Source of the DNA: Amia ocellicauda
Taxonomy: Eukaryota; Chordata; Actinopteri; Amiiformes; Amiidae
NCBI RefSeq assembly: GCF_036373705.1
Contig: NW_027102660.1
Location: 1-64,000, forward strand
Length of the DNA: 64,000 bases
Reading direction: 5' to 3'
Within the stretch, counting starts at the first letter, position 1; every line of letters starts with the position of its first letter. Both the position numbers and the translations under genes were made by a program. Of the stretch, positions 10,314 through 21,680 are shown one piece after another. Under the pieces are notes generated by a model that worked only from the letters and a program-made list of their open reading frames with translations, was not told the origin of the DNA and did no database searches.

Positions 10314-11621
10314 ATGTCTTTTGTCCACAGTCTATCGGAAGAATGCGTCAAATCAGAACTGGATCTGTTTACAGTTCCATACACTCAAACGAGTATAGAT
10401 AAGAGCATATATGTAGAGATTCCCCCTCTTTCTGCAATTTCAGACACGGCCCCTCTGGAGTTTTTTATAGCTGGCAATGGCGAGGATTATATTGATTTGA
10501 ATAACACATTTATTTTAATGAACTGTAAAGTGACTGATGAGGATGGCGATGCAATCGAGAAGACGACCAACGCTGGGGTCATCAATTACCCGGTGGCCAC
10601 CATGTTTACACAGGTGAATGTGACCCTGGGAGATCGGCCCATTAGTCAAAGCAGCAATACTTACCCCTATAGAGCCATGATGGAGTGTATACTTAATTAT
10701 AGTGAGGAGACCCTAAGCAAACAGTTCAGCCCCGGCCTTTTCTTCAAAGACATCCCGGAAGCTATGGACGACAAGGATCCAGAGGGACTCAATAAGGGTT
10801 TGCAAAAAAGAACGGCCTCTTCAACAGAAGGGAGGACCTTTGAGCTAATGGGGCATATCCATGCAGACATATTTTTCCAAGAAAAACTCATGCTCAACGG
10901 GGTAGACATTAAAATTAAAATGATCCGTAGTAAAAGTGCTTTTTGTCTGATGACCCCTGATACTGAAAAATATAAACTGACCATATTATCGGCCTCGCTG
11001 TTTGTGAAAAAAGTGTCCGTCTCCCCGGCGGTTAAACTAGGACACGCGCAGGCGTTAATGACGGCAAACGCCAAGTACCCGATCGAAAGAGTCTATATGA
11101 AAGTCCACAGTATCCCCGCAGGGACACGGGTGATGAACCAGGAAAATCTGTTTCTAGGACAGCTCCCAAAACAGGTTATTATAGGTCTCGAAGATAATGA
11201 TGCAATTACCGGGGTTTACAACAAGAACCCCTTTAACTTTAAACATTATAACGCGGAATTTATAGCGTTGTACGTCGATGGTGTGCAGGTTCCATCCAGA
11301 CCTTTTCAACCTGACTTTGAAAACGGCAATGCGGTTCGTGAATATGACAGTCTAGTACTGGCTACGGGTCGCCATCTCAAGGATCAAACTCTGCTGATCG
11401 ATCGCCGGGAATACTGCAGCGGTTACACCCTGTACGGTTTCAACCTGACCCCTGACGAAGAGTGTGGACAACATTTTTCACTGATGAAGACGGGCAATAT
11501 GCGTTTGGAGATGCGTTTCAAGCAGCCTCTACCACGCACTGTAAATATGGTCGTGTATGCAGTGTTTGACAACATTATTGAGGTGAATCAGAGGAGAAAC
11601 GTTATGTATGATTATTATTAA
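10314..11621 (+). CDS. Polinton major capsid protein (P2)
   Basis: A 435-residue open frame, the usual size for a Polinton double-jelly-roll (hexon-like) major capsid protein. Characteristic stretches are the N-terminal ELDLFTVPYTQTSI, PLEFFIAGNGEDYIDLNNT near residue 50, and the C-terminal GYTLYGFNLTPDEEC and MRLEMRF. The ATG lies 2 nt after the core gene and the stop 1 nt before the protease ATG. It looks whole in this copy, inside an element that is otherwise broken. Confidence 0.9.
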   Translation: MSFVHSLSEECVKSELDLFTVPYTQTSIDKSIYVEIPPLSAISDTAPLEFFIAGNGEDYIDLNNTFILMNCKVTDEDGDAIEKTTNAGVINYPVATMFTQVNVTLGDRPISQSSNTYPYRAMMECILNYSEETLSKQFSPGLFFKDIPEAMDDKDPEGLNKGLQKRTASSTEGRTFELMGHIHADIFFQEKLMLNGVDIKIKMIRSKSAFCLMTPDTEKYKLTILSASLFVKKVSVSPAVKLGHAQALMTANAKYPIERVYMKVHSIPAGTRVMNQENLFLGQLPKQVIIGLEDNDAITGVYNKNPFNFKHYNAEFIALYVDGVQVPSRPFQPDFENGNAVREYDSLVLATGRHLKDQTLLIDRREYCSGYTLYGFNLTPDEECGQHFSLMKTGNMRLEMRFKQPLPRTVNMVVYAVFDNIIEVNQRRNVMYDYY

Positions 11622-11622
11622 A

Positions 11623-12180
11623 ATGAACACCAGAGAGCTCAACCACATCATGAATGCCCTGGCCGGCTCACGGAAACTGTTTCAAGGAGTCTACGCCTGC
11701 GATCAGCTGCCTAAATTTAAGATCAAGAATTTACCTGCAATGTACATAATCAACACACACCCTAAAAATATGCCCGGAGAACATTGGCTGGCTATTTATC
11801 TAAGGGAGGACCACCGTGGTGAATTTTTTGATTCCTATGCAAACCCCCCGGATTTCAGACCTTTCCCTCGGAAGATCAATAACTTTCTGCTCAACAACTG
11901 TCAAGAAACCATTTACAGCGGTCGTCAAGTACAAAGTCTTCAGACCTTCACTTGTGGTCAACACTGTGTGTTTTTCTTATATCATAGATCTAAAGGAAGG
12001 TCATACCCCGATATTATGGCCTTGTACAGTGAGGATTTAGGCCAAAATGATAAAAAAGTGGCAGAGTTTGTCAGGACACTGTGGACCCCCCCTTATAACA
12101 CAATGACTTACGACCCTAGCCAGCCGTGTATACAGATGGGGTGTTCTTGTGAGGATTTTAAAAGATGTCATGCGTGTTAA
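11623..12180 (+). CDS. Adenain-like maturation protease (P2)
   Basis: A 185-residue cysteine protease of the adenovirus protease (C5) family, which matures capsid and core proteins. The catalytic set is visible: His54 in GEHWLAIYL, Asp70 in FFDSYA and Cys115 in CGQHCVFFLY, with a Gln in the NNCQE segment before the Cys. The Cys-rich C-terminus (CSCEDFKRCHAC) is unusual. The ATG at 11623 is preferred over an in-frame upstream codon that overlaps the capsid gene. Looks whole. In P3-P5 this gene is cut by the truncation junction. Confidence 0.9.
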   Translation: MNTRELNHIMNALAGSRKLFQGVYACDQLPKFKIKNLPAMYIINTHPKNMPGEHWLAIYLREDHRGEFFDSYANPPDFRPFPRKINNFLLNNCQETIYSGRQVQSLQTFTCGQHCVFFLYHRSKGRSYPDIMALYSEDLGQNDKKVAEFVRTLWTPPYNTMTYDPSQPCIQMGCSCEDFKRCHAC

Positions 12181-12359
12181 GGTGAAAAAATAATGAAAAC
12201 AGCCTTTGAATCATTAGTTTTGTTTTTATTCAACACAATTCTTATACAAAGCAGGGGTTATGGTATAAATAAATGTACAACATTTGAAAAATAAAAAATA
12301 AAAATAAAAAATTGTTTGTCGGGTCATTATTTACAGGGGAGACAAATAAAAACATGAGA
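12181..12359. terminator. Convergent polyadenylation region (P2)
   Basis: A short AT-rich interval between the plus-strand protease and the minus-strand genes. AATAAA occurs on the plus strand (12268-12273 and several times in 12287-12310) and, as TTTATT, on the minus strand (about 12225). It would end transcripts arriving from both sides. P6 has the same interval at 56537-56715. Confidence 0.6.
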
Positions 12360-13088
12360 TTAATAAGCTTCCCAACGATGGATAGATCCTGAGGATGGTC
12401 GCTCAGCACGGTCAGAGTAATGAGATATCGGAGTCAGATCAGGCTCCACCTCTTTACACAGACGGATTTTTTGTCGCGTTTCCTGGTTAGGAACTGTTGA
12501 TTGGGGCATGTTCAGACAGGCCATCGCCTGTAGGAAAGCATTCCAGCCTACAGGTCGGCGACTATCGGGTACCTTATTAGTGCTAGTGACACTCTTCAAC
12601 AAATCAAACATGTGTGAACCTTTGATCAGTTGTCCTTTAAAAACAAATTCACCCTGTTCATTCCAAGCCGTTACCCGCGGTTTCTGAACCATTTTGTGCA
12701 GGATATATTCTGCATGTCTTTTGCTTCTGGCCGGCATGTTTCTCAAAACATCCGTTACAACATCTCCCTCTGAACTCTCAACAGGTTCGGTCACCGCAAC
12801 ATCTTTATCAACCGTTCCCCCCGCATCAGCCCCAGAACCATTTTCTTGAGAGGCCATGGTTAAAGTTAAAACACCCTGTCTAACCAGACGGAGGTAGCGC
12901 TGTAACGTGTTGGTATACAACTGGGCTTTGGAATACTGATTTAAATCGGCCCTGGCCTGTATAGCTTTCATTTCAGAGTCCAGGTTGTTTTCGGCCGTTT
13001 GTCTAATGGGCTCTGGCCCGACAACATTTTTTCTCAGTTTCTCAAGCTGCTCCTGAGGGATCAAAAACATTTTCTGAGCATATTCCAT
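12360..13088 (-). CDS. Conserved Polinton protein of unknown function, 242 aa (P2)
   Basis: The N-terminus MEYAQKMFLIPQEQLEKLRK and a helical segment (YSKAQLYTNTLQRYLRL) resemble a protein commonly found beside the ATPase in animal Polintons. The C-terminal half is more polar. Function not established; a virion role is possible from its position. The gene starts 2 nt from the next minus-strand gene, so the two are probably co-transcribed. The P6 copy is 247 residues. Confidence 0.65.
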   Translation of the reverse strand: MEYAQKMFLIPQEQLEKLRKNVVGPEPIRQTAENNLDSEMKAIQARADLNQYSKAQLYTNTLQRYLRLVRQGVLTLTMASQENGSGADAGGTVDKDVAVTEPVESSEGDVVTDVLRNMPARSKRHAEYILHKMVQKPRVTAWNEQGEFVFKGQLIKGSHMFDLLKSVTSTNKVPDSRRPVGWNAFLQAMACLNMPQSTVPNQETRQKIRLCKEVEPDLTPISHYSDRAERPSSGSIHRWEAY

Positions 13089-13090
13089 TA

Positions 13091-13426
13091 TTAACCCACT
13101 CTGGAAGCTAGAAGACTGGTTAGGAAAGGCACGGCTATGCTCAACAGCGGTCCTATAAAACCCCCGGTTTGATTAATCTTCTTTCTTTTTCTTTTAATAG
13201 AATACTTCTTATTAGCGATGATCTTGATAACCGCTTTTTGTTTTTTGAGTTTAGAATGTTGAGAAGGGGTTAGGGGTATATTACCGCGTAAGATGTTAAA
13301 AGCTATTTCACACAGGGTCTCGATCAAATCCGAGGGGGCCCCTGCCAGCACAGCTTTCCTATGGCGCGGGCTCCTCTCAAATAACATTTGCAAAAGCGGC
13401 AGATTTCTTTTAATCCGAACAGACAT
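13091..13426 (-). CDS. Small conserved Polinton protein with hydrophobic tail, 111 aa (P2)
   Basis: The pattern RKAVLAGAPSDLIETLCEIAFNILRGNIPLT is typical of a short Polinton/adintovirus protein. It is followed by a basic linker (KRKRKKINQTGG) and a hydrophobic, possibly membrane-active C-terminus (FIGPLLSIAVPFLTSLL). Probably a minor virion component, by analogy with adenovirus pVI-like proteins. Sits between the 242-aa gene and the ATPase. Confidence 0.65.
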   Translation of the reverse strand: MSVRIKRNLPLLQMLFERSPRHRKAVLAGAPSDLIETLCEIAFNILRGNIPLTPSQHSKLKKQKAVIKIIANKKYSIKRKRKKINQTGGFIGPLLSIAVPFLTSLLASRVG

Positions 13427-13432
13427 TCTTAT

Positions 13433-14104
13433 TTATTTCCTTTTCTTTAGCACATAGACTGCCGGCCAATCGGGCGGGCACAAACCTGTTCTGAGGCGAA
13501 AGTCTTCTGGGGTTTGTGCTTTTAAGTCCGCAATCAAGTACCCGTAGGGTTTTTTGGTGGCATCCTCAAATGCCTCCAAAAAGAACTTGGTCTGGTTAGG
13601 GTACATTTGACGAGCCAAGACGGTGACCTGTAGTTTATCTCTGGGGTTTTTAAAAAGAATTATATAATTGGCATTTAAATTAATAGTGCGGCTTTTTTTA
13701 CCTTGAAAAAATAGATTTTGAACTAAATAAATAATACTTTAATTCCTATGATGAGTGTACTTTGTGAAAGCTTTTTCCACTTCACTGTTGTCACCGGCCT
13801 GCTCCATCTGGTCATCAAGGATCACTAGGTTAGTTTGACCGGGCGGGAACAAGTCATCGCCACACAACGAGGCGGGGAGACCTTGCACAAATTTCAGATT
13901 ATTTTTTTCCGAAGCCAAATCATCGTAGAGAGGTTGCCAGCAAGAGTAACACCACACTATGTTGTCAAGAGCTTGGGACACGGTTGCGTCCACATCTTCT
14001 ATGATGTTCTTTATAAGATAGCTCTTCCCCGAATTGGAGGGACCGGCTATAATACAGGAGAAACGGTGTTGAAGTCTGTTATCAAAACCACCGCTAATAT
14101 CCAT
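13433..14104 (-). pseudogene. Polinton packaging ATPase (P2), broken
   Basis: FtsK/HerA-type (A32-like) genome-packaging ATPase. Walker A is GPSNSGKS near residue 22 and Walker B is LVILDDQ. Its start overlaps the PolB 3' end by 11 nt. About one break; the P6 copy is open. Confidence 0.85.
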
Positions 14105-17100
14105 AAGGCAGAGTGGTATAATCAGTCTTCAACACTCTTTTATTGTACACCACCCTGAATCGTTTGTTTAGTGATCTATTTTCCAACGTGTACCCCTTTT
14201 TATTGCGATAGATCTGATTTCCGGCTGTAATAATCTCACGAGGAGGCGCGTCTTTCTCGGTTAAAAAACTTTCTACCAGGGTCGTCAGAGACTTGATGTT
14301 AATGAGCTTGTTGTTACAATGGTTCAGAGTGAAACCCTTAACTTTCATACAGGTCTTACCCGCAGCCGTTCTGTATGCGTAAGTCTTAGGACCCCCTGAA
14401 ACAAACTCCACTATGTGGTCCTGAGGATCTAGTTCGCTCGTTAACTCCCCAAGGTAGTCCCCGAGGGGAGGGACCCAATCCCCTGGCCTGGTGACAAAGA
14501 TTACAGAGTCAGTATCATGATAGAGCGTGCGTTCCTGCAACTGATCCATTAAGTTGTACAGTTCAAGCCGGGCGTAAGCCGTGGTAAAAACCGCTATGAA
14601 AACATTAACGTTCCCCTGTTTGGTGGGGAAATCTTTAGGGGCCCTCCACTGGACCTGTGCCACGTGGTCATTTAAGAATTGAAAGTGTGATACTGCATGT
14701 TGTTTGGAAAACATAAATTCTATGAACAGTTCAGGGGTTTTAATCAAGGTTGTGTTTAGACGGTAATTTCTTTCCCCAAACTTACCCCACAGACTGTTTA
14801 AAATCAGTTTGGACATTTGTCTCTTGGCGGGGTTTACAGTTATGTTCCCCGGCTCTAGACGGATCCCTTCCTTTTCAAAATATTGCTGAACGTATCGCTC
14901 TTTGGCCGCGGAGTCAACACACCATGAGGGATAGCCCGATGCCTCCTGTTTCCCTTTCAGATGGGTCATAATGTAATCAGCAAAAAGAGTATCAGTTTTT
15001 TCAGAAAAATGCCAAACCTCATACACCTTACCGACTCTGTAACCTTTCTCCACCGCCTTGTCAAGCTCAATGCTACACCAGACACCCGTCAGCGCTCTCT
15101 CTTCATCACTGTGCAGACAAGAGGTAGTTTGATTTTCAGTTTCCACACACGTTCTACACAGAGGGAACATCAATTTTCCCGAACACCTGTAAGGCAACAC
15201 GGGTAAGAACAGCTCGCGAGGAGGGTACATGGTGACTTTGATCAAACTAAAGTAATGTCCGATTTCGAGAAAGTCACGATAAACAATGGTTGGACGCCCC
15301 ACCGGGTACATTTTGGTCTTGTTGACATAAGGGTACAGACTGGTGAAATCATAGTAATCTACTCTCTCACCCTCCTTTACCTCATAATGTAAACAGAGGG
15401 CATTGGTACAACCCCCAAATAACGCATCCCGGGGCTCTAGACATTCAGGAAAGTCCAAGGTTTCCATAAACCGTTGTACCCCCGCATCCTGTTGCTTCAG
15501 GGTCGTCCACTCGTGTTCCCAAATCACCAGCACTTTCAAACCATAGGTGTTTTTTAAAGTTTCAATTCGTTCCTGGAAATCATAGTACATATCACCGCAG
15601 AGTTTTAGTGTTACGGGGTTAAAGGTGTTTGGGTCAAAGCACTGAGGACAGCCATGGTAAATACAACCGGCAAACTCATAAGCGGTACGCCGCCCGGACA
15701 CGTCGCTAAAACCGTCTAAGTAGTAAGGCCCCATTTTTACTTCCCCTTGATTTAAAGCATGTCTGATGAAGATGTTATCCCGGGCACTCAGGTATTCCAC
15801 CCACTGTATGGAGACAGTCGAAAAGTTCTTTTGTCTAGCACGATAGTTGTCAGAAGTGGTGACCGCTATAGTGTTTTTCTGCAAGAAATTGGACCGATAC
15901 ATTTTCATGCAGAGAGACGCTATGGTCACACTTTGCAAAGGGTTGAGACCCGATGTGTTGATAACCTCGGCGCAGAAACGCACACAGGCTTCTTTAAGGA
16001 TCACCACATCATTTTTACAATAAGCGGCCATCTCTTCTCGGAAATCAAAAACACCTCACTTAACCGTATTGTACCATTTAAAGAATTCCTCCCTCTCATG
16101 AGACATCATAGTATCAGCCCCATAATAAGAGGCGGGCGGGTAGGACCCTTGATAATTTTGAGTGTCCTTAGTATTAAAAAAATGGCAGAACCAACCTTTC
16201 TTCTGAGCCTCAAAACCCAGAGCCTTAGGCAAAGCGCTCAATTTCATGGGGAGGAAATTTAACAAGTCTATGTAACGTTAGTTGAAAGCTTCGTCGGTGA
16301 AACACATGATCTTGCTACCCTGAGCTATTATTCTTGGGGTCACCCCATTTTCCACCAGATACTTCATCAAAATGTAAGAATCATAACCCTTAGCATTGTG
16401 GGCAATAAATGTGTAATTGAGGTATTTTGGACCTCGATACCGCGTAAAGAAATCCCTGACACAACTCTCACCGCTAGCTGACCACTCACGCTCCAACATG
16501 TCAATACAGTGTATATAATTAGCAACGTGGACCCCGTTTTCTTGCCGGCATTCAAAATCAAAAAAGACATACCAGTTGTGCGGCGGCTCCTTTTTAACCG
16601 GCTGAATAAAGCACTGGTGTTCGGACCCCGGGGTTAAATCAGCATTACAGATCCTGCATCTCGGCTCCAGACATTTGTGTGGTTTAACCTCATGAAAACG
16701 GTACTGGAGGCAACACTGCGGGCAACATTTAGTTTGATCACAATAACTCCATTTTTTAACCCCTCTCAGCAGCGGCCCTCTGTACCTTATGCTCGGAAAA
16801 ACAGAACGCTGAGAGACAAATCCTTAAGCAATCTTTACATCGGATGGTAGGGGCCAAACCCTTACGACATTGCGGATTGAAACAGACGTTACAGTAACCG
16901 TCACAGCGGTGCTTAAGCTTATCATTGAAGGCCTTATAACACCAATGACAAACATACGAACAACCCAAAAAAGCCGTCAAACTCTTTATTCCAAAGTAAT
17001 GACTATCACTTAGGAAGAGAAACAGTGTCTGTGTATGGGTTTCAGGATGTGTCTGAAATTTCACAAATACTTCCTTTACCTCACAACGGTACCACACAAC

Positions 17101-18227
17101 AATTTTTAAAGACAACAACTCCTCAAACTTGGTGATGTCTGAAAAGGCAACCATCTGTTGAGAGTTTAAGCCGGCCCTCTGATGAAGCATTAAAGCCTCT
17201 TGCAGAGCTTGGGGTTCAGGCATGTCGGGGGTGAGTAGTTTTATTAAACTGTAAGCAAAACAGAGCTTATTGTCCCCACTGGAACTCACCACTAATTGCC
17301 TGAGCTTGGTCCTAATTATGTCGTTCTTCAAGCATTTCGACAGTCATCTAAGCGCCCCACCCTCAGGGTTACGAACCACATTCATTACCAGAGACAGACT
17401 TTCATCAGCTAAGATGGCTGCGTTACTTTGCAATAACGCTTCGATTTTAGCCAGACGTCTAAATTATCTCCACTCAGCATTACAGATAGGTTGCTAAACA
17501 AATCATCCCCTCTGAGTTCTAACTGTACAACATCTCGAGGTCTGACCCTTTCAGCAACCTGTTCAAGCATTTTCTGCAAGGCCTCGTGTATGTTGACAAA
17601 TATTTCTGCATAATTGTCACAATTTAAAAGTTCTGCAAAATTAAAACGCTGAATCATTTCAAAATTGTTATAGGCCGGTCTATCTATAATCACGGGATCA
17701 CTGGTACTCTTGGACACATCATCATTTTGAACAAAGCCTTCACCCCCTACATTCTCACAGAGCATGTCCTCCACAGCCTTATCAGTCTCAGAACCCTCCA
17801 CATTCCGAACACCCCCACTGCTGACATCTACAAAACCCCCTTTTTGAGGAGGCTCATTTAAAGCCTGTAAAAGTCCTTCAAAGATATCCAACCGGTTAAT
17901 GTCAAGACCCTCCTCTATAGTGATGGCTGCTTCTGCCGCCATCCTGTGTTCTAATTGTCTCAAATCATTTATAATAGGGGCAGAATTTGGTCGGGGTAGC
18001 TCCTCCAAAGCCTCCACCATTTCAAACAAATCGGGGTGAACTAGGGGGTGAACCTCTATAAGCGCTACCGGTGGGAGGTGGTTATTTAGATCATTGACCA
18101 TCTGTAACAGGTCGGGGTTCACCGGTAAGTCTGTTAATTCACATTCTATCGGTGGTAATTGGGGGTTATTTAAATCATTTATCATTTGTAATAGTTCCAG
18201 GTTCATTGGGACATCAGAGGAGTTCAC
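14094..18227 (-). pseudogene. Polinton protein-primed DNA polymerase B (P2), broken
   Basis: The C-terminal 645 residues (14094-16031) are open and include exonuclease III (YCKNDVVIL), palm motif A (DFTSLYPYV), motif B (KLILNSLWGKFGE) and motif C (YHDTDSVIF). Upstream are the exonuclease I and II regions (FFDFEC, HNAKGYDSY), a Cys/His zinc cluster (HRCDGYCNVCFNPQC), LCFAYSLIKLL, and an acidic N-terminal extension with leucine-rich repeats ending in RPRDVVQLEL. Protein-primed PolB replicates the linear element. About five breaks, all in the N-terminal half. The true start may lie in an upstream exon. Confidence 0.9.
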
Positions 18228-18389
18228 AACAGGGCCGGGGATGTTCTCTCGGGAAGGTCTTTTTGGGGCCCTAGCTTGTTCATAATCCTTTAGTTTGTGA
18301 GTTCTTTTACCAAGTCAGGACATTTTTTAATTTATTTTTTATTTTTCCAACAACCCACAATAGTAAGGCGTTTTGTGTCTATTAAAACA

Positions 18390-20283
18390 TTAAATACGGT
18401 ACAATTCGTTAGTAAGGGTATTAATAAGGGTGTTTTGGCTCTCTATCACCAGGTTTTGCCCCACTAACACAAGTCTTTGATTTTGTAACAAAGTATGTAG
18501 CAACTCATGCCGACCTTCAGGAAGTAGCTCCGGGGGCTGGTGGCCTGGCTCAGCTTCAAAGGATGGTCGCTCCGGTAAATCTCGGTCGAAGGAGGCAGGG
18601 AGCGAGCGTATACTCATGGACGGAGACCAAGAAGGCCTTTGCGGTGACACCCTGGCCAAGCGCGGGGTACTGTTCCGCGTTTCTGTAGCCAAGAAACGGG
18701 TCTGGGGGGACGATGTTGAAACCAGGCCGTCGTTGGGTGGTGTGTCAGCCCTGACTGACGGCGACCCCTGAGGTTGTTGGATGCCTGTATTTGTTCCGCC
18801 CGACAATGCGGCGGGCTGAATCTGGGGTGTTGAATTACCCCCAGAAGGCTGTGGCCTGAGTAGATGTTGGGGGGTCTCCAAGACCACCGTGGGGGATCCT
18901 ATCGGTGATCTCACCGGGGAAGATGTTTGATCCCACTTAGACGGGGTAATTGTCCTCAATAGCTCATCCACAGAATGACTATCCCAAGAGTCTTGGGAAG
19001 AATAAAAATATACATTACATTTACATCTTTAAACGGTGACAGAAATCAAACTTAAAACAACATGTCCAGGACATTCAAAACCTTTAGCTTTTTTAAACCT
19101 TTGAAAATAGCCTTAGACATTCACTACAACGCCTTATTATTTACAGACAATATATTTATTAGGACTTGATAATAAATGTAAAACAGAGAAGCCGCTGTAA
19201 ATAAACTGTTTCTTAAATGTTTCTTTAAAAACTGTAATATTGTTAATAAAACACACACACACACAACAACATTTCATTTTTAAACGAACCTTCCAAGTGT
19301 AAACGCTTCCTGATCCCGGGACTTCCTGTTTCACAAATGTTTTCACGATCTGTTTAAATATTAAATACAATGAACACCTTCAAGCCTTTTCCTACAACCA
19401 CTTTAAAACAGAAGTATAATAGCGGGAGATAAGCCAAACAACTTACTAAACCCTTTCGGACGTCTTTACTTCCTAACCAGACGGTACGGCAATCGGTCAT
19501 TTCTAAACACGTTCCCCAGAAACAAGCATAGACCTGTCCGGACTTCTAAAGATCTTTCCCAGAACCCCCCGCCCTACAGGAAACGGTCACCCATCGCTTA
19601 AATATTAGCCATCAACGGGCAAACAAAGCCCTTTTAAAAACATTAAAGTTTGAAAGATCTTACTTACCTCCACAGAATAATCGTTTCTTATGTTTTTCGG
19701 CTGGTTTAGCTTTTTGCACCGCTGTGAAGGTAAGAGACATGTTTAACCTTTAACCACACCGCTTTATAAAAAGCTTTAACCTCTTACAGGCTGCAGACAT
19801 ATACTCACAGCTATCAGATACCGGGGCTAACGGCCTTTCAGATTCTTGAAAGGTTACGGTTCTCGAAGGTAAAACGAAACAAGCCCTCGATGTGGAAGGC
19901 CTTTCGTTGTCTCGAACCACGTTTCTTAATACTGTTAGACAGGATAATTTTTTAAAATTAACAAATCTGGACTCAAACATCTTACAGAAACGTTATACAA
20001 ACAAACAGGGGTTTAGTTCTTACCCGGTCGGCAGACAGCCTGTCTAGGGACAACCACTTCTCTTGGTCGATCCTCGGAGACATTAATCACAGGCCTTTCG
20101 ATAGTTTCTGTGTAATTAAAGAGACCGGCATTAATATATATTAAAACGTTTTCATAACTCTAATGAGCCGCTTCAAAACCACACACACCCATGCATAAGA
20201 ACCCATGAGCGCAAACACAAAAATCTTACCGTCGTTGTTCCAGATGATCTCCTCAGCGTTGGGAATTAACTCCTGTTGACTGG
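18390..20283 (-). CDS. Candidate multi-exon right-end gene (P2)
   Basis: Same structure as in P1, shifted by 15,977 bp. The last exon is 18390-18991 and the inner exons are 19290-19349, 19668-19721, 19788-19931, 20024-20107 and one ending at 20230. Splice dinucleotides and the phase-1 borders are kept between the two copies. The upstream limit of the first listed exon and the start codon could not be fixed. Confidence 0.5.
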
Positions 20284-21003
20284 TTGAAAAATAATTTTAC
20301 AGAACTTAAAACAGATGTTATAGCCTTATTTACAATACATGCACACAACACGCTCTGAGTCAATGAAAATAATCTGAAGACTTGCCTAAAAACTCGTTTA
20401 AATCGAATCGCTGATGTTGTTTCCGGACATTGTTGATCTTTAGTCTTAAATCGAAAGGTCAGTATGAGTCTGTCGAGCTGAAGACCAGACCTTCATACTT
20501 ATACTGATGGCCACATGCCGGATCTGTTTGTAAGGCATTGTTCTGGTCTGGCCTTTGTGCCACCCTGTTACCAATAAACATATCAAAACCAACCAATAAA
20601 ATGACACTGCATCAAATTTCAAATAGAAACCAAGATGGAGACGATCTCTCTCCTCTCTACTCTAAACTTTTATTAGAACCTTTTGGTCTCTCAAAAAAAC
20701 ATTTTTAAACATCAAGACCTATAGTCAACAACCACTAAGAATATTTCAGGCCTTTATAAGCGCTAAAAAACAACCTGAGCCTAGAAAATAACTATAAAGA
20801 TCAAAAATAACTAGCGCTTTTACAGTGATTTTTTTTTTTTTTTTATAGCGATGCTTTGTTTGGTATTAAACAAGTCACAAACTACTCAGAACAGCGTTTA
20901 TCCCCGCAAAAGAGATATTTGGGTTTATTTTACAAAGCTTATAAATTATATAGGTTAAAAGTATTCTGAATGTTTTGATATCACACGCCATACCAACTGT
21001 TGT
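20284..21003. other. AT-rich right-terminal stretch of P2, no gene seen
   Basis: Carries the candidate minus-strand promoter (TATA at 20498-20503), a long T tract near 20830-20844 and no supportable reading frame. Ends at the same host junction as P1. Confidence 0.6.
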
Positions 21004-21680
21004 CTTCTACACCTTACGGTAGCAACAAATCTAACTACTGCTTTACTTTAACAATAATAATGACGGCGACCACGATGACAACAAGAACAACAACAACAAG
21101 AACAACAACAACAACATCATCATCATCATCATCATCAGATTTTAATTAAAAGTGGCTACACCAGCGTTTACAATTTCAACCTGTCGACGGACGGACGCTC
21201 TGAGTGCATCGATTGCGGGCACTCCAATGAAGAAAAGACACCCACCGCCTCCGGGGAACCACGAGGGCAAGCATGACGAAAAGGGCCAGCCCACAGTAGG
21301 CTGTTTCCGCCCGGTTTCGAACCGGGGACCTTTCGCGCGTTAGGCGAACATGATAACCACTACACTACGGAAACTGACACCGCTGCCTCTTGCTTCAATT
21401 GGTTACCGTTAAAGCCTGCTGGTAAAACGGGCTCAGGTGTTTCAGGTCGGCTAGGCTGTGAGAAGTGCGGCGAAAGGATGCCATTTTCACAGACCTGTTT
21501 GGCATTGCTAAAGGGCACATCAGGACACTTCGGAAACTCTTTCAAAGGCAGGACGCCCTGCGCTCTGACAGTGCCTGCACTTAACCCAACAAGGTGATGC
21601 TGAATGGCTTGTTCAAACGGCTGGTGGTCTTCCGTCACCACCAGACTATGAGAGCTATACTGCGCCTTCAACTACATAAG
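21004..21680. repeat. Host tRNA-Val spacer between P2 and P3
   Basis: Near-identical to 5026-5712, with its CAA/CAT repeat at 21079-21138 and one tRNA. It is about 10 bp shorter between the tRNA and the P3 left end. Confidence 0.85.
21302..21374 (-). tRNA. tRNA-Val (AAC)
   Basis: A 73-nt cloverleaf with anticodon loop CTAACGC. All stems pair, allowing G-U, and A and B boxes are present. A TTTT terminator lies about 20 nt downstream on the minus strand. Looks functional. Confidence 0.85.

Larger units (their letters stand above)
5713..21003 (+). mobile_element. Polinton/Maverick (adintovirus type) copy P2, longest complete span
   Basis: About 15.3 kb and the only copy with both the left and right junctions in the window. 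The left junction is defined by comparison with uninterrupted host spacer at 30519-30540, which reads on differently after CATAAGAGTA. Plus-strand genes are two early unknowns, Bcl-2-like, integrase, penton, core/pX-like, major capsid and protease. Minus-strand genes are two small unknowns, ATPase, PolB and the intron-rich gene. Capsid, protease and several small frames are open. Integrase, Bcl-2-like, penton, core, ATPase and PolB are broken, with roughly ten breaks in total. Inactive as it stands. Confidence 0.95.

Noticed and set aside
19137-19370. A small Cys-rich protein read on the minus strand (CCCVCVC)
   Set aside because: The Cys/Val run comes from a CA dinucleotide repeat and the frame crosses candidate introns.
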